Assembly: GCA_965228975.1 (NCBI GenBank) | Contig: OZ245851.1 | Span: 2,976,001-3,040,000 of the forward strand | Direction: 5' to 3' | Length of the DNA: 64,000 nucleotides | From: JAJFJD01 sp965228975 | Lineage (GTDB): Bacteria > Pseudomonadota > Alphaproteobacteria > UBA8366 | Shown: positions 9,230 to 17,198 of the stretch, in pieces | How positions within the stretch are numbered: the first letter of the stretch is position 1 | Layout of the letters: every line of letters begins with the position of its first letter | Position numbers and translations under genes: made by a program | The notes under the pieces: model-generated | Seen by the model: only the letters and a program-made list of their open reading frames with translations | Told to the model about the DNA's origin: nothing | Databases searched by the model: none

Positions 9230-9400
9230 TCAATGATCGTGATGGTCGTGACCGCCACTGCCGCTGACATGCACCGCTTCGCCCGCCCCAAAGGCCCATT
9301 GGAAGCCAAGCCAGACCGAATGGGCATCGTCATCGGTCAGGAAGTCTGCGTTGTCGTAGTTGTATTGAAGACGAACGTTGCCTGTCGGCTCGACAGCTCC
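9230..9400 (-). pseudogene. C-terminal remnant of a His-tailed outer-membrane beta-barrel-like protein
   Basis: Directly after znuA, on its strand, a 56-codon open stretch ends at TGA 9230-9232. It reads PTGNVRLQYNYDNADF, then HSVWLGFQWAFGAGEAV, then GGHDHHDH at the end. Alternating aromatic strands look like the last beta-strands of an outer-membrane barrel, and the tail is zinc-binding in style. There is no start codon or upstream body: the frame runs into the znuA C-terminus. I read it as what is left of a zinc-regulated outer-membrane protein after a deletion. The family is inference; a coupled small protein with a non-standard start is a weaker alternative. Confidence 0.45.
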
Positions 9401-10428
9401 TAAGAGGGTGCCTTGAGACAGCCGATCATGCTGCTCGCCAAATTCCGCAATAAATTGTCATAGGCAAGCGGTCCTTGCGGCAGGTCGGCACCAACCGGAT
9501 CGAGCATGCCGATTCGCGCCTGGGTCCCCCGTACAACCGTTTGGACCAACTTGGATTCGAACTGCGGCTCGCTGAAGACACAAGCTGCTTTGCTGCGCAC
9601 GAGCCTGGATCGGATTTCGTGCAGGCGCTTCGCTCCCGGCCGGACCTCCGGGCTGAGCGTAACCGACCCGACGGCGTTCAGGCCGTACCGTCGCTCGAAA
9701 TACTGATATGCGTCGTGGAACACCACAAAGGGCTTCTTGCGAACCGGGGCCAAGCTGTTCCGCAATTCGGCATCCAAGGCATCGAGCCGCGCCAAAACGC
9801 GTTCGGCATTGGAGCTATAGCGCGCGGCGTTGGCGGAATCGGCCATTACAAGCGCTGCCGCGATCACACGTACCATGGCCCTGGCGTTTGCCGGATCGAG
9901 CCAAAGATGCAGATCGTACTCGCCCGCATGGTCGTCGGGATCCATTTTCGCGTGGTCGTCTTTTTTCCCGTGATCGTGATGGTCCTTTTCCGCGTGGCCG
10001 TGGTCGTATTGATCCTTTTTGCCATGGTCGTGATCGTGGTGGTCTTCGTGTCCATGATCATGCGCCTCCCACGCGCCGCCGGCCCGGGTTTTGAGCAGCC
10101 GGACGCCCTCTGCCGTCGACAACCTCACCGCACCCTTCTTGCCGCGTGCCTTTAGCGCTTTCGGCAAGAAGGTTTCTAAATCATCGCCTACCCAAAAAAT
10201 CAGATCGGCCTGACGCAAAGCCCGCGCTTCGGACGGCCGCAGTGCCGCCGTGTGAGGCGACGCGCCACTCTGGATAAGCAGCGTCGGTTCAGCGATCCCC
10301 TGCATGACGCCGGCGACCAACGAGTGGATGGGATTGATGCTGGCAACGACCTTTGGCGCCTCATCAGCACCTGCCGAAGTTACCGTCAAGAAAGTGAGGG
10401 TGACAAACCAGACGAATTTTCGGATCAC
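9400..10428 (-). CDS. znuA: High-affinity zinc ABC transporter substrate-binding protein ZnuA
   Basis: A 342-residue periplasmic protein with a signal peptide (about residues 1-21, ending SAGADE). It binds Zn2+ for the ZnuBC permease. Visible ligand regions include SGASPHTAALRP, the histidine of EYDLHLWLDP, and VVFHDAYQYFERRYG. Between them, near residues 122-165, is the His/Asp/Lys-rich loop typical of zinc-type cluster A-I proteins, for example HGHEDHHDHDHGKKD. The gene is divergent from zur-znuCB, and the shared intergenic region carries two Zur-box palindromes, so it should be repressed by Zur when zinc is plentiful. The C-terminus LLRNLASSMIGCLK looks complete. Confidence 0.93.
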   Translation of the reverse strand: MIRKFVWFVTLTFLTVTSAGADEAPKVVASINPIHSLVAGVMQGIAEPTLLIQSGASPHTAALRPSEARALRQADLIFWVGDDLETFLPKALKARGKKGAVRLSTAEGVRLLKTRAGGAWEAHDHGHEDHHDHDHGKKDQYDHGHAEKDHHDHGKKDDHAKMDPDDHAGEYDLHLWLDPANARAMVRVIAAALVMADSANAARYSSNAERVLARLDALDAELRNSLAPVRKKPFVVFHDAYQYFERRYGLNAVGSVTLSPEVRPGAKRLHEIRSRLVRSKAACVFSEPQFESKLVQTVVRGTQARIGMLDPVGADLPQGPLAYDNLLRNLASSMIGCLKAPS

Positions 10429-10483
10429 TGCGATGCCCCTTGAAAACAGATTATGAGTTATGTGCTTAAGATCAGTTTTAATA

Positions 10484-10498
10484 TGTTATAATATAACA
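10484..10498. promoter_or_regulatory. Zur box 1 (zinc-uptake operator)
   Basis: The 15-bp sequence TGTTATAATATAACA is a perfect palindrome around a central A. It matches the proteobacterial Zur-box core TGTTATA-N-TATAACA. It lies in the AT-rich gap between divergent znuA and zur and overlaps a TATAAT-like -10 element, so bound Zur would block transcription. Confidence 0.85.
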
Positions 10499-10505
10499 AT
10501 TCAAG

Positions 10506-10520
10506 TGTTATAAGATATCA
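10506..10520. promoter_or_regulatory. Zur box 2, imperfect
   Basis: TGTTATAAGATATCA keeps the whole left half of the Zur-box core and differs from the consensus right half at two positions. Its centre is 22 bp, about two helical turns, from box 1. This suits cooperative binding of Zur dimers between znuA and zur. Confidence 0.6.
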
Positions 10521-10594
10521 TTGCAAATTTGTACCGGAATCCTCTAAGTGATGTCGTTCGACCAATACGTTCGAACGTCGCAAAGGCCACTGTT

Positions 10595-11110
10595 ATGCCC
10601 AACAAAGCGAACCAAGAACCCTTCCCCGATCACGGTCACGACCATGACCGATGCATCGAGGAGGCGTTCGATCGAGCAGAGAATATTTGCAAAAAGAACG
10701 GATTACGGTGGACTGATCTGCGCCGCAGCGTGCTGGAGATTATCTGGCAAAGCCATCGTCCGATCGGCGCGTACGACATTCTCGACCGACTGAAGGAACG
10801 CGGCCGCCGCGCCGCGCCGATGACCGTATACCGGACCCTCGATTTTCTCATGGAGAACCAGCTCGTCCATCGGCTGGCCAGCCAAAATGCCTATATCGGT
10901 TGCGACCACCCGGAAGAGTCCCATCGCGGCCAGTTCCTGATTTGCCGGACCTGCGGCGTGGTCGGCGAATTGTCCGACGCCCGCATCTTGGCCGCGATCA
11001 AGGAAACGGCGGCAACCACCGGGTTTTCGGTCGAGGCGCCGGTGGTCGAGGTAACCGGCCTTTGCCGCGACTGCGTCGAACCCGAGCGCGCCGAGCACGG
11101 CAATGCTTGA
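10595..11110 (+). CDS. zur: Zinc uptake regulator Zur (Fur family)
   Basis: A 171-residue Fur-family repressor that binds DNA when loaded with Zn2+. The winged helix is near residues 40-100 (GLRWTDLRRSVLEIIW ... APMTVYRTLDFLM). The regulatory part has GCDHPEESHRGQF, and the structural zinc cysteines are in LICRTCG and LCRDC. Zur rather than Fur is supported by cotranscription with znuC and znuB and by the adjacent Zur boxes. A short His-rich stretch, DHGHDHDRC, precedes the DNA-binding domain. I start at ATG 10595 rather than the in-frame codon at 10529, which would lie in the promoter region. The end overlaps znuC by 8 bp. Confidence 0.88.
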   Translation: MPNKANQEPFPDHGHDHDRCIEEAFDRAENICKKNGLRWTDLRRSVLEIIWQSHRPIGAYDILDRLKERGRRAAPMTVYRTLDFLMENQLVHRLASQNAYIGCDHPEESHRGQFLICRTCGVVGELSDARILAAIKETAATTGFSVEAPVVEVTGLCRDCVEPERAEHGNA

Positions 11111-11924
11111 TCAATCGCCGCTGATTTCGGCATCGGACATCGCGATGTCGTTCGGGCGCCGGCAGGTTCTCAGCCACATCACGCTGTCCGTCTATCCCGG
11201 CGAGATCGTCGCGCTTATCGGGCCCAACGGATCCGGCAAATCGACGCTGGCCCGTATTCTCCTCGGCGTAATCCGCCCGGACGCCGGTTCCGTCGTCCGC
11301 CGGCCGGGCCTTCAGATCGGCTATGTGCCGCAACGACTGCCGCTGGACGGCGTGTTGCCGCTGCCGGTGCGCCGTCTGCTCGGATTGACCAACAAGGTCT
11401 CCTTCGAGGCGATGCAACAAACTCTCGATGAGGTCGGCGCGTCCGGTTTGATGGACGCCGCGGTGCACGATCTTTCCGGCGGGGAGTTGCAGCGGGTTCT
11501 GATCGCACGGGCCCTGCTCCGGAATCCCGACCTACTCGTCCTCGACGAACCGACGGCGAATGTGGATTTCAACGGACAAATCTCGCTGTTCGAGTTGATC
11601 AGCCGGATCCGCGACGAGCGCGGCTGCGGGGTACTGACCATCTCGCACGATCTTCATCTCGTGATGGCCGCGACCGATCGGGTGATATGCCTCAACGGTC
11701 ATGTATGCTGCGAAGGACGCCCCGAAACGGTGAGCCGGGATCCCGCATACATGCAGTTATTCGGGCCGAGGGCGGCGGAAACCCTCGCGGTCTACACCCA
11801 TGACCACGACCACGAGCATGACCTGTCCGGCGGCGTGGTGGGGCATCACCACCATCACGATCATGATCATCACGGGCATGATCACCCGCCCCATCCCGAG
11901 GCGGATGCCGAGCGCAAGTCATGA
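11103..11924 (+). CDS. znuC: Zinc ABC transporter ATP-binding protein ZnuC
   Basis: A 273-residue ABC ATPase driving zinc import through ZnuB. Walker A GPNGSGKST is at residues 40-48, the signature LSGGELQR lies near residue 122, and Walker B LLVLDEPTANVD follows. The start overlaps the zur stop by 8 bp and the end overlaps znuB by 4 bp, which indicates tight translational coupling. Unusually, the last 45 or so residues are a His/Asp-rich tail (HDHDHEHD, then GHHHHHDHDHHGHDHPPH), beyond the normal ZnuC end. The tail may buffer or sense zinc at the inner face of the membrane; this is inference. Confidence 0.92.
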   Translation: MLDQSPLISASDIAMSFGRRQVLSHITLSVYPGEIVALIGPNGSGKSTLARILLGVIRPDAGSVVRRPGLQIGYVPQRLPLDGVLPLPVRRLLGLTNKVSFEAMQQTLDEVGASGLMDAAVHDLSGGELQRVLIARALLRNPDLLVLDEPTANVDFNGQISLFELISRIRDERGCGVLTISHDLHLVMAATDRVICLNGHVCCEGRPETVSRDPAYMQLFGPRAAETLAVYTHDHDHEHDLSGGVVGHHHHHDHDHHGHDHPPHPEADAERKS

Positions 11925-12742
11925 TCTTCGATAGTTTCCTGATCCTTGGCCTGCTGGGCGGCATCGGCCTGGCGATGGTCACCGGACCGCTCGGCTGTTT
12001 CGTCGTCTGGCGGCGGATGGCGTATTTCGGCGATTCGGTGGCACATTCGGCCCTGCTGGGTGTCGCGCTGGGATTCCTGCTATCGGTCAATCTGACGCTC
12101 GGGATCGCGGTAACCTGCGTCGTCTTCGCCCTCAGCATCGTGGCCTTGCAGCAACAGAACCGGATCGCGACGGATACGCTGCTGGGGATCGTATCGCACA
12201 CGTCGCTGTCGATCGGCCTGATCGCGATCAGTTTGATGGAGACGATCCGCGTCGATCTCATGGGCTATCTGTTCGGCGACATCCTGGCGGTAACGCCGCA
12301 GGACCTGCTCGTCATCTACGGCGGCGGCTTCATCGCGTTGATCGTATTGGTCGCGCTGTGGCGCGACCTGCTGGCCGTCACAGTGCACGAGGAATTGGCG
12401 CGCGCCGAGGGGGTTTCGGCTTTGCGCACCCGGTTGATCTTCACCTTGCTGCTGGCGGTCGTGATCGCCATATCGATGAAGATCATGGGCATTTTGTTAA
12501 TCACCTCGATGCTAATCATCCCGGCAGCGACAGCCCGGCGTTTCGCCCGGACACCGGAAGGCATGGCGATCCTTGCCTGCGGCATAGGCGCGCTATCGGT
12601 CGTATTGGGGTTGATCGGCTCGCTGCGGTGGGATACGCCAACGGGACCATCGGTCGTGGTTGCCGCCTTCGTCCTTTTCCTCGCAAGCCTTGTTTTCTCC
12701 GGGTTTCGCGAAACCGGACGGTCGCTCTCCCGGCCACAATGA
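11921..12742 (+). CDS. znuB: Zinc ABC transporter permease ZnuB
   Basis: A 273-residue inner-membrane permease of the metal ABC-3 family with about eight hydrophobic segments. Family landmarks include GPLGCFVVWRRMAYFGDSVA near the N-terminus, HSALLGVALGF, and the MKIMGILLITSMLIIPAATA segment near residue 190. It forms the channel through which ZnuC-driven zinc from ZnuA enters the cytoplasm. It begins inside the last codons of znuC (ATGA overlap) and ends the zur-znuC-znuB operon. Confidence 0.92.
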   Translation: MIFDSFLILGLLGGIGLAMVTGPLGCFVVWRRMAYFGDSVAHSALLGVALGFLLSVNLTLGIAVTCVVFALSIVALQQQNRIATDTLLGIVSHTSLSIGLIAISLMETIRVDLMGYLFGDILAVTPQDLLVIYGGGFIALIVLVALWRDLLAVTVHEELARAEGVSALRTRLIFTLLLAVVIAISMKIMGILLITSMLIIPAATARRFARTPEGMAILACGIGALSVVLGLIGSLRWDTPTGPSVVVAAFVLFLASLVFSGFRETGRSLSRPQ

Positions 12743-12799
12743 CAGAGTCCGCAGTACCGGCATCGGACCGGCGATTGGCGGCACCAAGGAGCAAAGATT

Positions 12800-13195
12800 A
12801 TGGCGGAGTCACCTGCCCACAAACCCGATTACGGTCTCGCATTCATCGTCAACGCGATGCGGCGCGGCTTTGGCGGGAAGTGCCCGAAATGCGGCGACGG
12901 GGCCCTGTTGGCGGGCTACCTGAAGCCCAATACCGCCTGCTGCACCTGTGGTGAGGAAACCGGCGAGATCTACACGGCCGATATCGCCCCCTATTTCACC
13001 ATCATGATCGTCGGGCATATCGTGATACCGCTATTGCTGGCCACCGAGAAAATGGCCGCCCCACCCGTCTGGCTTCAGGCCGTCTTCTGGCCGACGTTGG
13101 CCCTGGCGCTTACGCTGTGGGTCCTTCCGCGCGTCAAAGGCAGCATCATGGGATTGATGTGGGCGCTCGGCATGCGCGGCCACGAACAACACTAG
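12800..13195 (+). CDS. DUF983 family membrane protein
   Basis: A 131-residue protein of the DUF983 family. It has two CxxC knuckles (GKCPKCGDG and ACCTCGEETG) near residues 31-54, which probably bind zinc. Two transmembrane helices follow (about residues 65-85 and 92-110), with the pattern IYTADIAPYFTIMIVGH between. DUF983 genes often lie near cytochrome oxidase or metal genes, but the molecular role is unknown. It lies 57 bp after znuB with its own AAGGAG ribosome binding site, so it could be an accidental or a zinc-linked neighbour. Confidence 0.8.
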   Translation: MAESPAHKPDYGLAFIVNAMRRGFGGKCPKCGDGALLAGYLKPNTACCTCGEETGEIYTADIAPYFTIMIVGHIVIPLLLATEKMAAPPVWLQAVFWPTLALALTLWVLPRVKGSIMGLMWALGMRGHEQH

Positions 13196-13262
13196 CCCGG
13201 CTGGCCGAGTCACCGCCTTTCGATGTAGGCTCCCCGCCACAAACGGATCAGGGAGAAACATC

Positions 13263-13553
13263 ATGAGCAAGGTCGCCCTCGTCGTCGAATTCGACGTCAA
13301 ACCCGAACATCGTCAGGCATTCGAAGAAGTCATTCGCAGCCACGCCAGCCGCACCAAAGAAGCGGAAAGCGGCTGTGTTCAATTCGACGTGCTGATCCCG
13401 CAACGGGACGAGAACAAGGTTCTGCTGTTCGAATGCTACGAAGACGCCGCGGCATTCGACGTCCACGGCAAGTCGCCCATCCTCGCGGAGACCCGCGAGA
13501 AATATAAAGACATGATCGTCGACCGGAAAATTACCATCTGTTCCGCCGACTGA
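13263..13553 (+). CDS. Antibiotic biosynthesis monooxygenase (ABM) domain protein
   Basis: A 96-residue single-domain protein of the ferredoxin-like ABM/YgiN fold. It has a VEFDVKPEHRQAFEEVI start, the ESGCVQFDVLIPQRD strand and FECYEDAAAFDVHGKSP, all typical of putative quinol monooxygenases. These small dimers act on quinones or aldehydes without cofactor, though many have no proven substrate. A GGGAGAAACATC ribosome binding site precedes the ATG. It converges on the parvulin gene 18 bp away. Confidence 0.78.
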   Translation: MSKVALVVEFDVKPEHRQAFEEVIRSHASRTKEAESGCVQFDVLIPQRDENKVLLFECYEDAAAFDVHGKSPILAETREKYKDMIVDRKITICSAD

Positions 13554-13571
13554 CCGGGCGGTGCCCGGCGT

Positions 13572-13892
13572 CTACCCGGTGCGGTGGATAAGGTGATATC
13601 CGAACGCGGTCTCGACCACGTCGCTGCACGCGCCGACATCGAGCGCAAAGGCCGCCGCATCGAATTCCGGCACCATCATGCCCCGGCCGAACGCGCCAAG
13701 ATCGCCGCCGTCGTTCGAGGACGGGCAGTCGGAGTTCGCTTTGGCGAGTTCGCCGAAATCCCCACCGGCATCGACCTGCGCCTTCAACTCGTTGATTTGC
13801 GTCAACGCTTCTTCCTTGGTTCGGGTGGCGGTGGATCGCTCGGACCCGGCATACATGAGGAGAATATGCGACGCACGCACTTGATCGGCCAT
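13572..13892 (-). CDS. Parvulin-type peptidyl-prolyl isomerase
   Basis: A 106-residue free-standing parvulin (PpiC-like) domain. Family motifs RASHILLMYAG, GGDFGELAKANSDCPSS, GGDLGAFGRGMMVPEFDAAAF and FGYHLIHRTG appear in order. There is no signal peptide, so it should be cytoplasmic. It catalyses cis-trans isomerisation of peptidyl-proline bonds during folding. The length equals that of E. coli PpiC. It diverges from the racemase-like gene across about 155 bp. Confidence 0.88.
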   Translation of the reverse strand: MADQVRASHILLMYAGSERSTATRTKEEALTQINELKAQVDAGGDFGELAKANSDCPSSNDGGDLGAFGRGMMVPEFDAAAFALDVGACSDVVETAFGYHLIHRTG

Positions 13893-14048
13893 CAGGCTCT
13901 ATCCTTTGTGTGATTGAGATGCGGTCACTCGGTGCCGCTTTCGCCCTGTATATCCCGCGGAACGGGTGAAAGCGAGGTCTATTTGCCCGCCGCCCCGTTC
14001 CGCGCGACACTGCGCAACCGAATTCGCCGAACCAGGGAAAACTACGTA

Positions 14049-14705
14049 ATGACAACGAAAATCGGCCTGATCCATTCCGTCGTTCCCGCGATCGCAGCGG
14101 TCGAGACCGCCTTCGCCGAAATCTGGCCGGCTGCACGACCGGTCAGTCTCTACGACGAATCGCTATATATCGATCTGGCACCGGACCGCTCGCTCACGCC
14201 GCCGATATTCGAACGGATGGAACGGCTGCTCGCGTATAGCGCCGACAGCGGCGCCAGTGCGATCCTGGTAACCGGCTCATTGTTCGGCCCGGCCGTGCTC
14301 GAAGGGCGAAGAGGCTTGAATATTCCCGTCCTCACCTCTTTCGACGGTTTGATCGACGAGGCACTCGCCGCCGGCAACTCCTTCGCCTCGATCTCCACCG
14401 ACCCCGGCACGAACCGGATGCTACGAGCGGAGCTGGAGCGCCGCGCCGAAGAGGCGGGCAAGGCGATCACCTTGTCGGAGACGCACGTGCCTGACGCCAC
14501 CGCCCTGCTGAATGCCGGGGACCGGACGGCGCACGACGCGCTGGTGGTCGACGCCGCCGAGGCCGTGGAAAGCTGCGATGCCATCCTTCTCGGCCAATTC
14601 TCCATGGGCCCGACCCGGCCTCTGGTGGAGCAACGGACCGGCCGCCCGACCCTGGGAGCCCCCGAAGCCGCGGTTCGCAAATTACGCCATATGTTCGAGG
14701 CCTAG
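14049..14705 (+). CDS. Aspartate/glutamate racemase-superfamily protein
   Basis: A 218-residue protein related to Asp/Glu and hydantoin racemases and arylmalonate decarboxylases. It shows the superfamily's duplicated alpha/beta shape: TKIGLIHSVVPAI at the start, ILVTGSLFGPAVLEGRRGLNIPV in the middle and LLGQFSMGPTRPLVEQ near the end. The usual catalytic cysteine of the first half seems replaced (VTGSLFG), while the second half has a cysteine only in ESCDAILLG. Catalysis by the normal two-cysteine route is therefore doubtful. The start at ATG 14049 follows CCAGGGAAA and is preferred over the upstream extension. Confidence 0.6.
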   Translation: MTTKIGLIHSVVPAIAAVETAFAEIWPAARPVSLYDESLYIDLAPDRSLTPPIFERMERLLAYSADSGASAILVTGSLFGPAVLEGRRGLNIPVLTSFDGLIDEALAAGNSFASISTDPGTNRMLRAELERRAEEAGKAITLSETHVPDATALLNAGDRTAHDALVVDAAEAVESCDAILLGQFSMGPTRPLVEQRTGRPTLGAPEAAVRKLRHMFEA

Positions 14706-14812
14706 CTGCCGCATATTCCAATCCTTGCTATAATCACCAGCGCCTTGCCGGACCGCGAACCAACCACCAATCGCGATAAGAAGACATTGTCGCTGCCGGG
14801 AGATTGAACCGG

Positions 14813-15991
14813 ATGACAGATACCGACAGTTGGGAACTGTCCGAAGAACTTACCATGCTGAAGGATACGGTTCGGCGCTTCATGACGAATGACGTGCAGC
14901 CGGTCGAGGACCGAGTCCCGCACGATACGTTCGAGTTGCCGCCGGACCTGCTGAAACCGCTGCAAAGTAAGGCGCGCGACCTCGGCTTGTGGTGCATCCG
15001 GACGCCCAGTGAATACGGCGGCGCCGGACTCGATTTGATGGGACAGATCGTGGTCAGCGAGGAAGCCGCGAAATGCCGGATGGGCGCCTATGTGCCCGCC
15101 TGCGGCGCCTTCGGATCCGATCCGCCGAACGTGATCTTCAAGGGAACGCAAGACCAGATCGAGCGGTTTGCCCTTCCCGCCATCGAAACCGGCGAGAAGC
15201 CCTTCACCGCCATAACGGAAGCCGGCGGCGGTTCGGACCCCCGACGGTCGATCCGCACACGCGCGGTGCGCCAGGGCGACCGCTATATCGTCAATGGCAC
15301 CAAGATGTACATTACCGGCGCCGGACAAGCGCGCTGGGGTATCCTCTACGCCCGAACCGAGATGGAAGACGGCCGCGACGGCATCACGTGTTTCGTTGTG
15401 GAAACCGACAAACCGGGATACGAGGCCCGGCCAATTCCCGTCATTCGCTCGTATTCGCCCTACGAACTCGTCTTCGAGGATTACGAAATCCCGGTCGAGA
15501 ACCGTATCGGCGAGGAAGGCCAAGGATTCGCCCTGGCCGAGCATTGGCTTGTGCAAGGCCGCCTGCCCTATGCCGCCGGCGTCATCGGCATTGCCCAGGC
15601 CGCGCTCGATATGGCCATAGACTGGGCCAAACAGCGCGAGACCTTCCGCAGCCCGCTCGCGGACAAGCAGGCCATCCAATGGATGATCGCCGATTCCGAG
15701 GTAGAACTGCGCGCCGCCCGGCTGCTGACCTATCAAGCGGCCTGGCGCGGGGAACTCGGCCATGACATCAAGGTAGACGCTTCGATCGCCAAGCTCTACT
15801 CGACGGAAACCGCCGGCCGGGTGATCGACCGCTGCGTCCAGATCTTCGGCAGTCTCGGCGTCTCAAACGAATTGCCGCTGGAGCGGTGGTATCGCGAACT
15901 TCGCATCAAACGTATCGGCGAAGGCCCGTCGGAGGTCCACCGGATGGTGATCGCCCGGGATTTGCTGCACCAAAAAAGAGGGAGGAACTGA
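14813..15991 (+). CDS. Acyl-CoA dehydrogenase
   Basis: A 392-residue FAD enzyme of the acyl-CoA dehydrogenase family. It has the N-terminal helical part (DTVRRFMTNDVQPVEDRV), FAD-contacting FTAITEAGGGSDPR and ITGAGQARWGILYART, and a C-terminal arm with CVQIFGSLGVSNELPLERWYRE. It introduces a double bond into an acyl-CoA, passing electrons to ETF. I start at ATG 14813, preceded by GGGAGATT. It is followed after 5 bp by a class III CoA-transferase and then a TauD gene, so it likely acts on the CoA ester that the transferase makes. A carnitine-like betaine substrate is only a guess. Confidence 0.87.
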   Translation: MTDTDSWELSEELTMLKDTVRRFMTNDVQPVEDRVPHDTFELPPDLLKPLQSKARDLGLWCIRTPSEYGGAGLDLMGQIVVSEEAAKCRMGAYVPACGAFGSDPPNVIFKGTQDQIERFALPAIETGEKPFTAITEAGGGSDPRRSIRTRAVRQGDRYIVNGTKMYITGAGQARWGILYARTEMEDGRDGITCFVVETDKPGYEARPIPVIRSYSPYELVFEDYEIPVENRIGEEGQGFALAEHWLVQGRLPYAAGVIGIAQAALDMAIDWAKQRETFRSPLADKQAIQWMIADSEVELRAARLLTYQAAWRGELGHDIKVDASIAKLYSTETAGRVIDRCVQIFGSLGVSNELPLERWYRELRIKRIGEGPSEVHRMVIARDLLHQKRGRN

Positions 15992-15996
15992 ACCCC

Positions 15997-17196
15997 ATGG
16001 AACAGCGTGCCTATCCGCTGGAAGGAATGACGGTGCTCGATATGGGGCATATCTATAACGGTCCGTATGCCGGTTTCCTGCTGGCCATGGCAGGCGCCGA
16101 TGTCATCAAGATCGAGCCGCTGAAGGGTGAGCACCTACGGCATCGCGGAAAGGCAAAAAACCATTCCGTCCCGTTCGCCTTGCTCAACTCGAACAAGCGC
16201 TGCGTTACCCTGAACCTGAAGGCGCCACGCGGCCGCGAAATCTACCTCGAGATGGTCAAAAAGGCGGATGTGGTCCTGGAGAATTTCGCACCCGACGCGA
16301 TGGACAACATGAACCTGGGTTGGGACGTGCTGAGCGCGACGAACCCGCGGCTGGTCTATGGCTGCTCCAGCGGCTACGGGCGCAGCGGTCCGCGCCGCGA
16401 CGACCTGGCGATGGACCTAACGGTGCAGGCGTCATCGGGTGTCATGAGCGTGACCGGGACCGAGGACAGCCCGCCGCTGAAAGCCGGCGCCGCGGTCTGC
16501 GATTTCTCCGGCGGCGTACATCTGTACGCCGCCATCGTTACGGCGCTTGTCGAACGCGAACGGACCGGCAAGGGCCGCATGGTCGAAGTCTCGATGCAGG
16601 AAGCGATCTTCGCCTCGCTCGCGTCCAATCTCGGGATGTATTACAGCATGGGCCAAAAAGAGCCTCCGCGTACCGGCAACCAGCACGGCGGCTTGTCGAT
16701 CTCGCCCTATAACGTGTACCCCACGCGCGACGGCCATGCCGCGATCAACTGCACCAATGACGGCCATTTCCACAATCTGCTGCGCGCGATGGGCCGCGAG
16801 GACATCAAGGATGATCCCCGCTATGCGACCAATCACGACCGCGCCTTGATCCTGGAGGAGGTCAACGACCTTGTCAGCGGTTGGACGCAGACGCTCGACA
16901 AGGACGACCTGCTCGACATCTCCCGCAAGCACGGTTTCCCCTGCGCCCCAGTGCGGGGCCTCGACGAGGTGGTCCATGACGAGCATTTACACCAGCGCGG
17001 CATGTTGAAATGGATGGATCATCCGGAACTCGGCCGGATCGCCCTGCAGAACAGCCCGCTGCGCTTCCACGGCTCGCCCCTGATGCCGATCGAGCCAAGC
17101 GCGGATCTTGGGGCCCATAACCGCGAAGTCTTCGGCGAGTGGCTGGGGATCGCCGACGACGAACTCGACGCCATGAAGCGCGATGGAGTTATTTGA
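15997..17196 (+). CDS. CaiB/BaiF family (class III) CoA-transferase
   Basis: A 399-residue family III CoA-transferase. The N-terminus LEGMTVLDMGHIYNGPYAGF and then DVIKIEPLKGEHLRHRG bind CoA. The aspartate in CDFSGGVHLYAAIV corresponds to the catalytic Asp that forms the acyl anhydride. It moves CoA from one acyl group to another. The start ATG 15997 follows GGAGG 11 bases upstream; longer upstream readings overlap the dehydrogenase. It is the middle gene of the dehydrogenase/CoA-transferase/TauD operon. Sequence does not give the substrate. Confidence 0.87.
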   Translation: MEQRAYPLEGMTVLDMGHIYNGPYAGFLLAMAGADVIKIEPLKGEHLRHRGKAKNHSVPFALLNSNKRCVTLNLKAPRGREIYLEMVKKADVVLENFAPDAMDNMNLGWDVLSATNPRLVYGCSSGYGRSGPRRDDLAMDLTVQASSGVMSVTGTEDSPPLKAGAAVCDFSGGVHLYAAIVTALVERERTGKGRMVEVSMQEAIFASLASNLGMYYSMGQKEPPRTGNQHGGLSISPYNVYPTRDGHAAINCTNDGHFHNLLRAMGREDIKDDPRYATNHDRALILEEVNDLVSGWTQTLDKDDLLDISRKHGFPCAPVRGLDEVVHDEHLHQRGMLKWMDHPELGRIALQNSPLRFHGSPLMPIEPSADLGAHNREVFGEWLGIADDELDAMKRDGVI

Positions 17197-17198
17197 GT

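Noticed and set aside
9143..9403. An 86-codon plus-strand frame in the gap between the RTX gene and znuA.
   Set aside because: It begins inside the terminator hairpin and lies opposite the His-tailed remnant, which has the better protein-like pattern.
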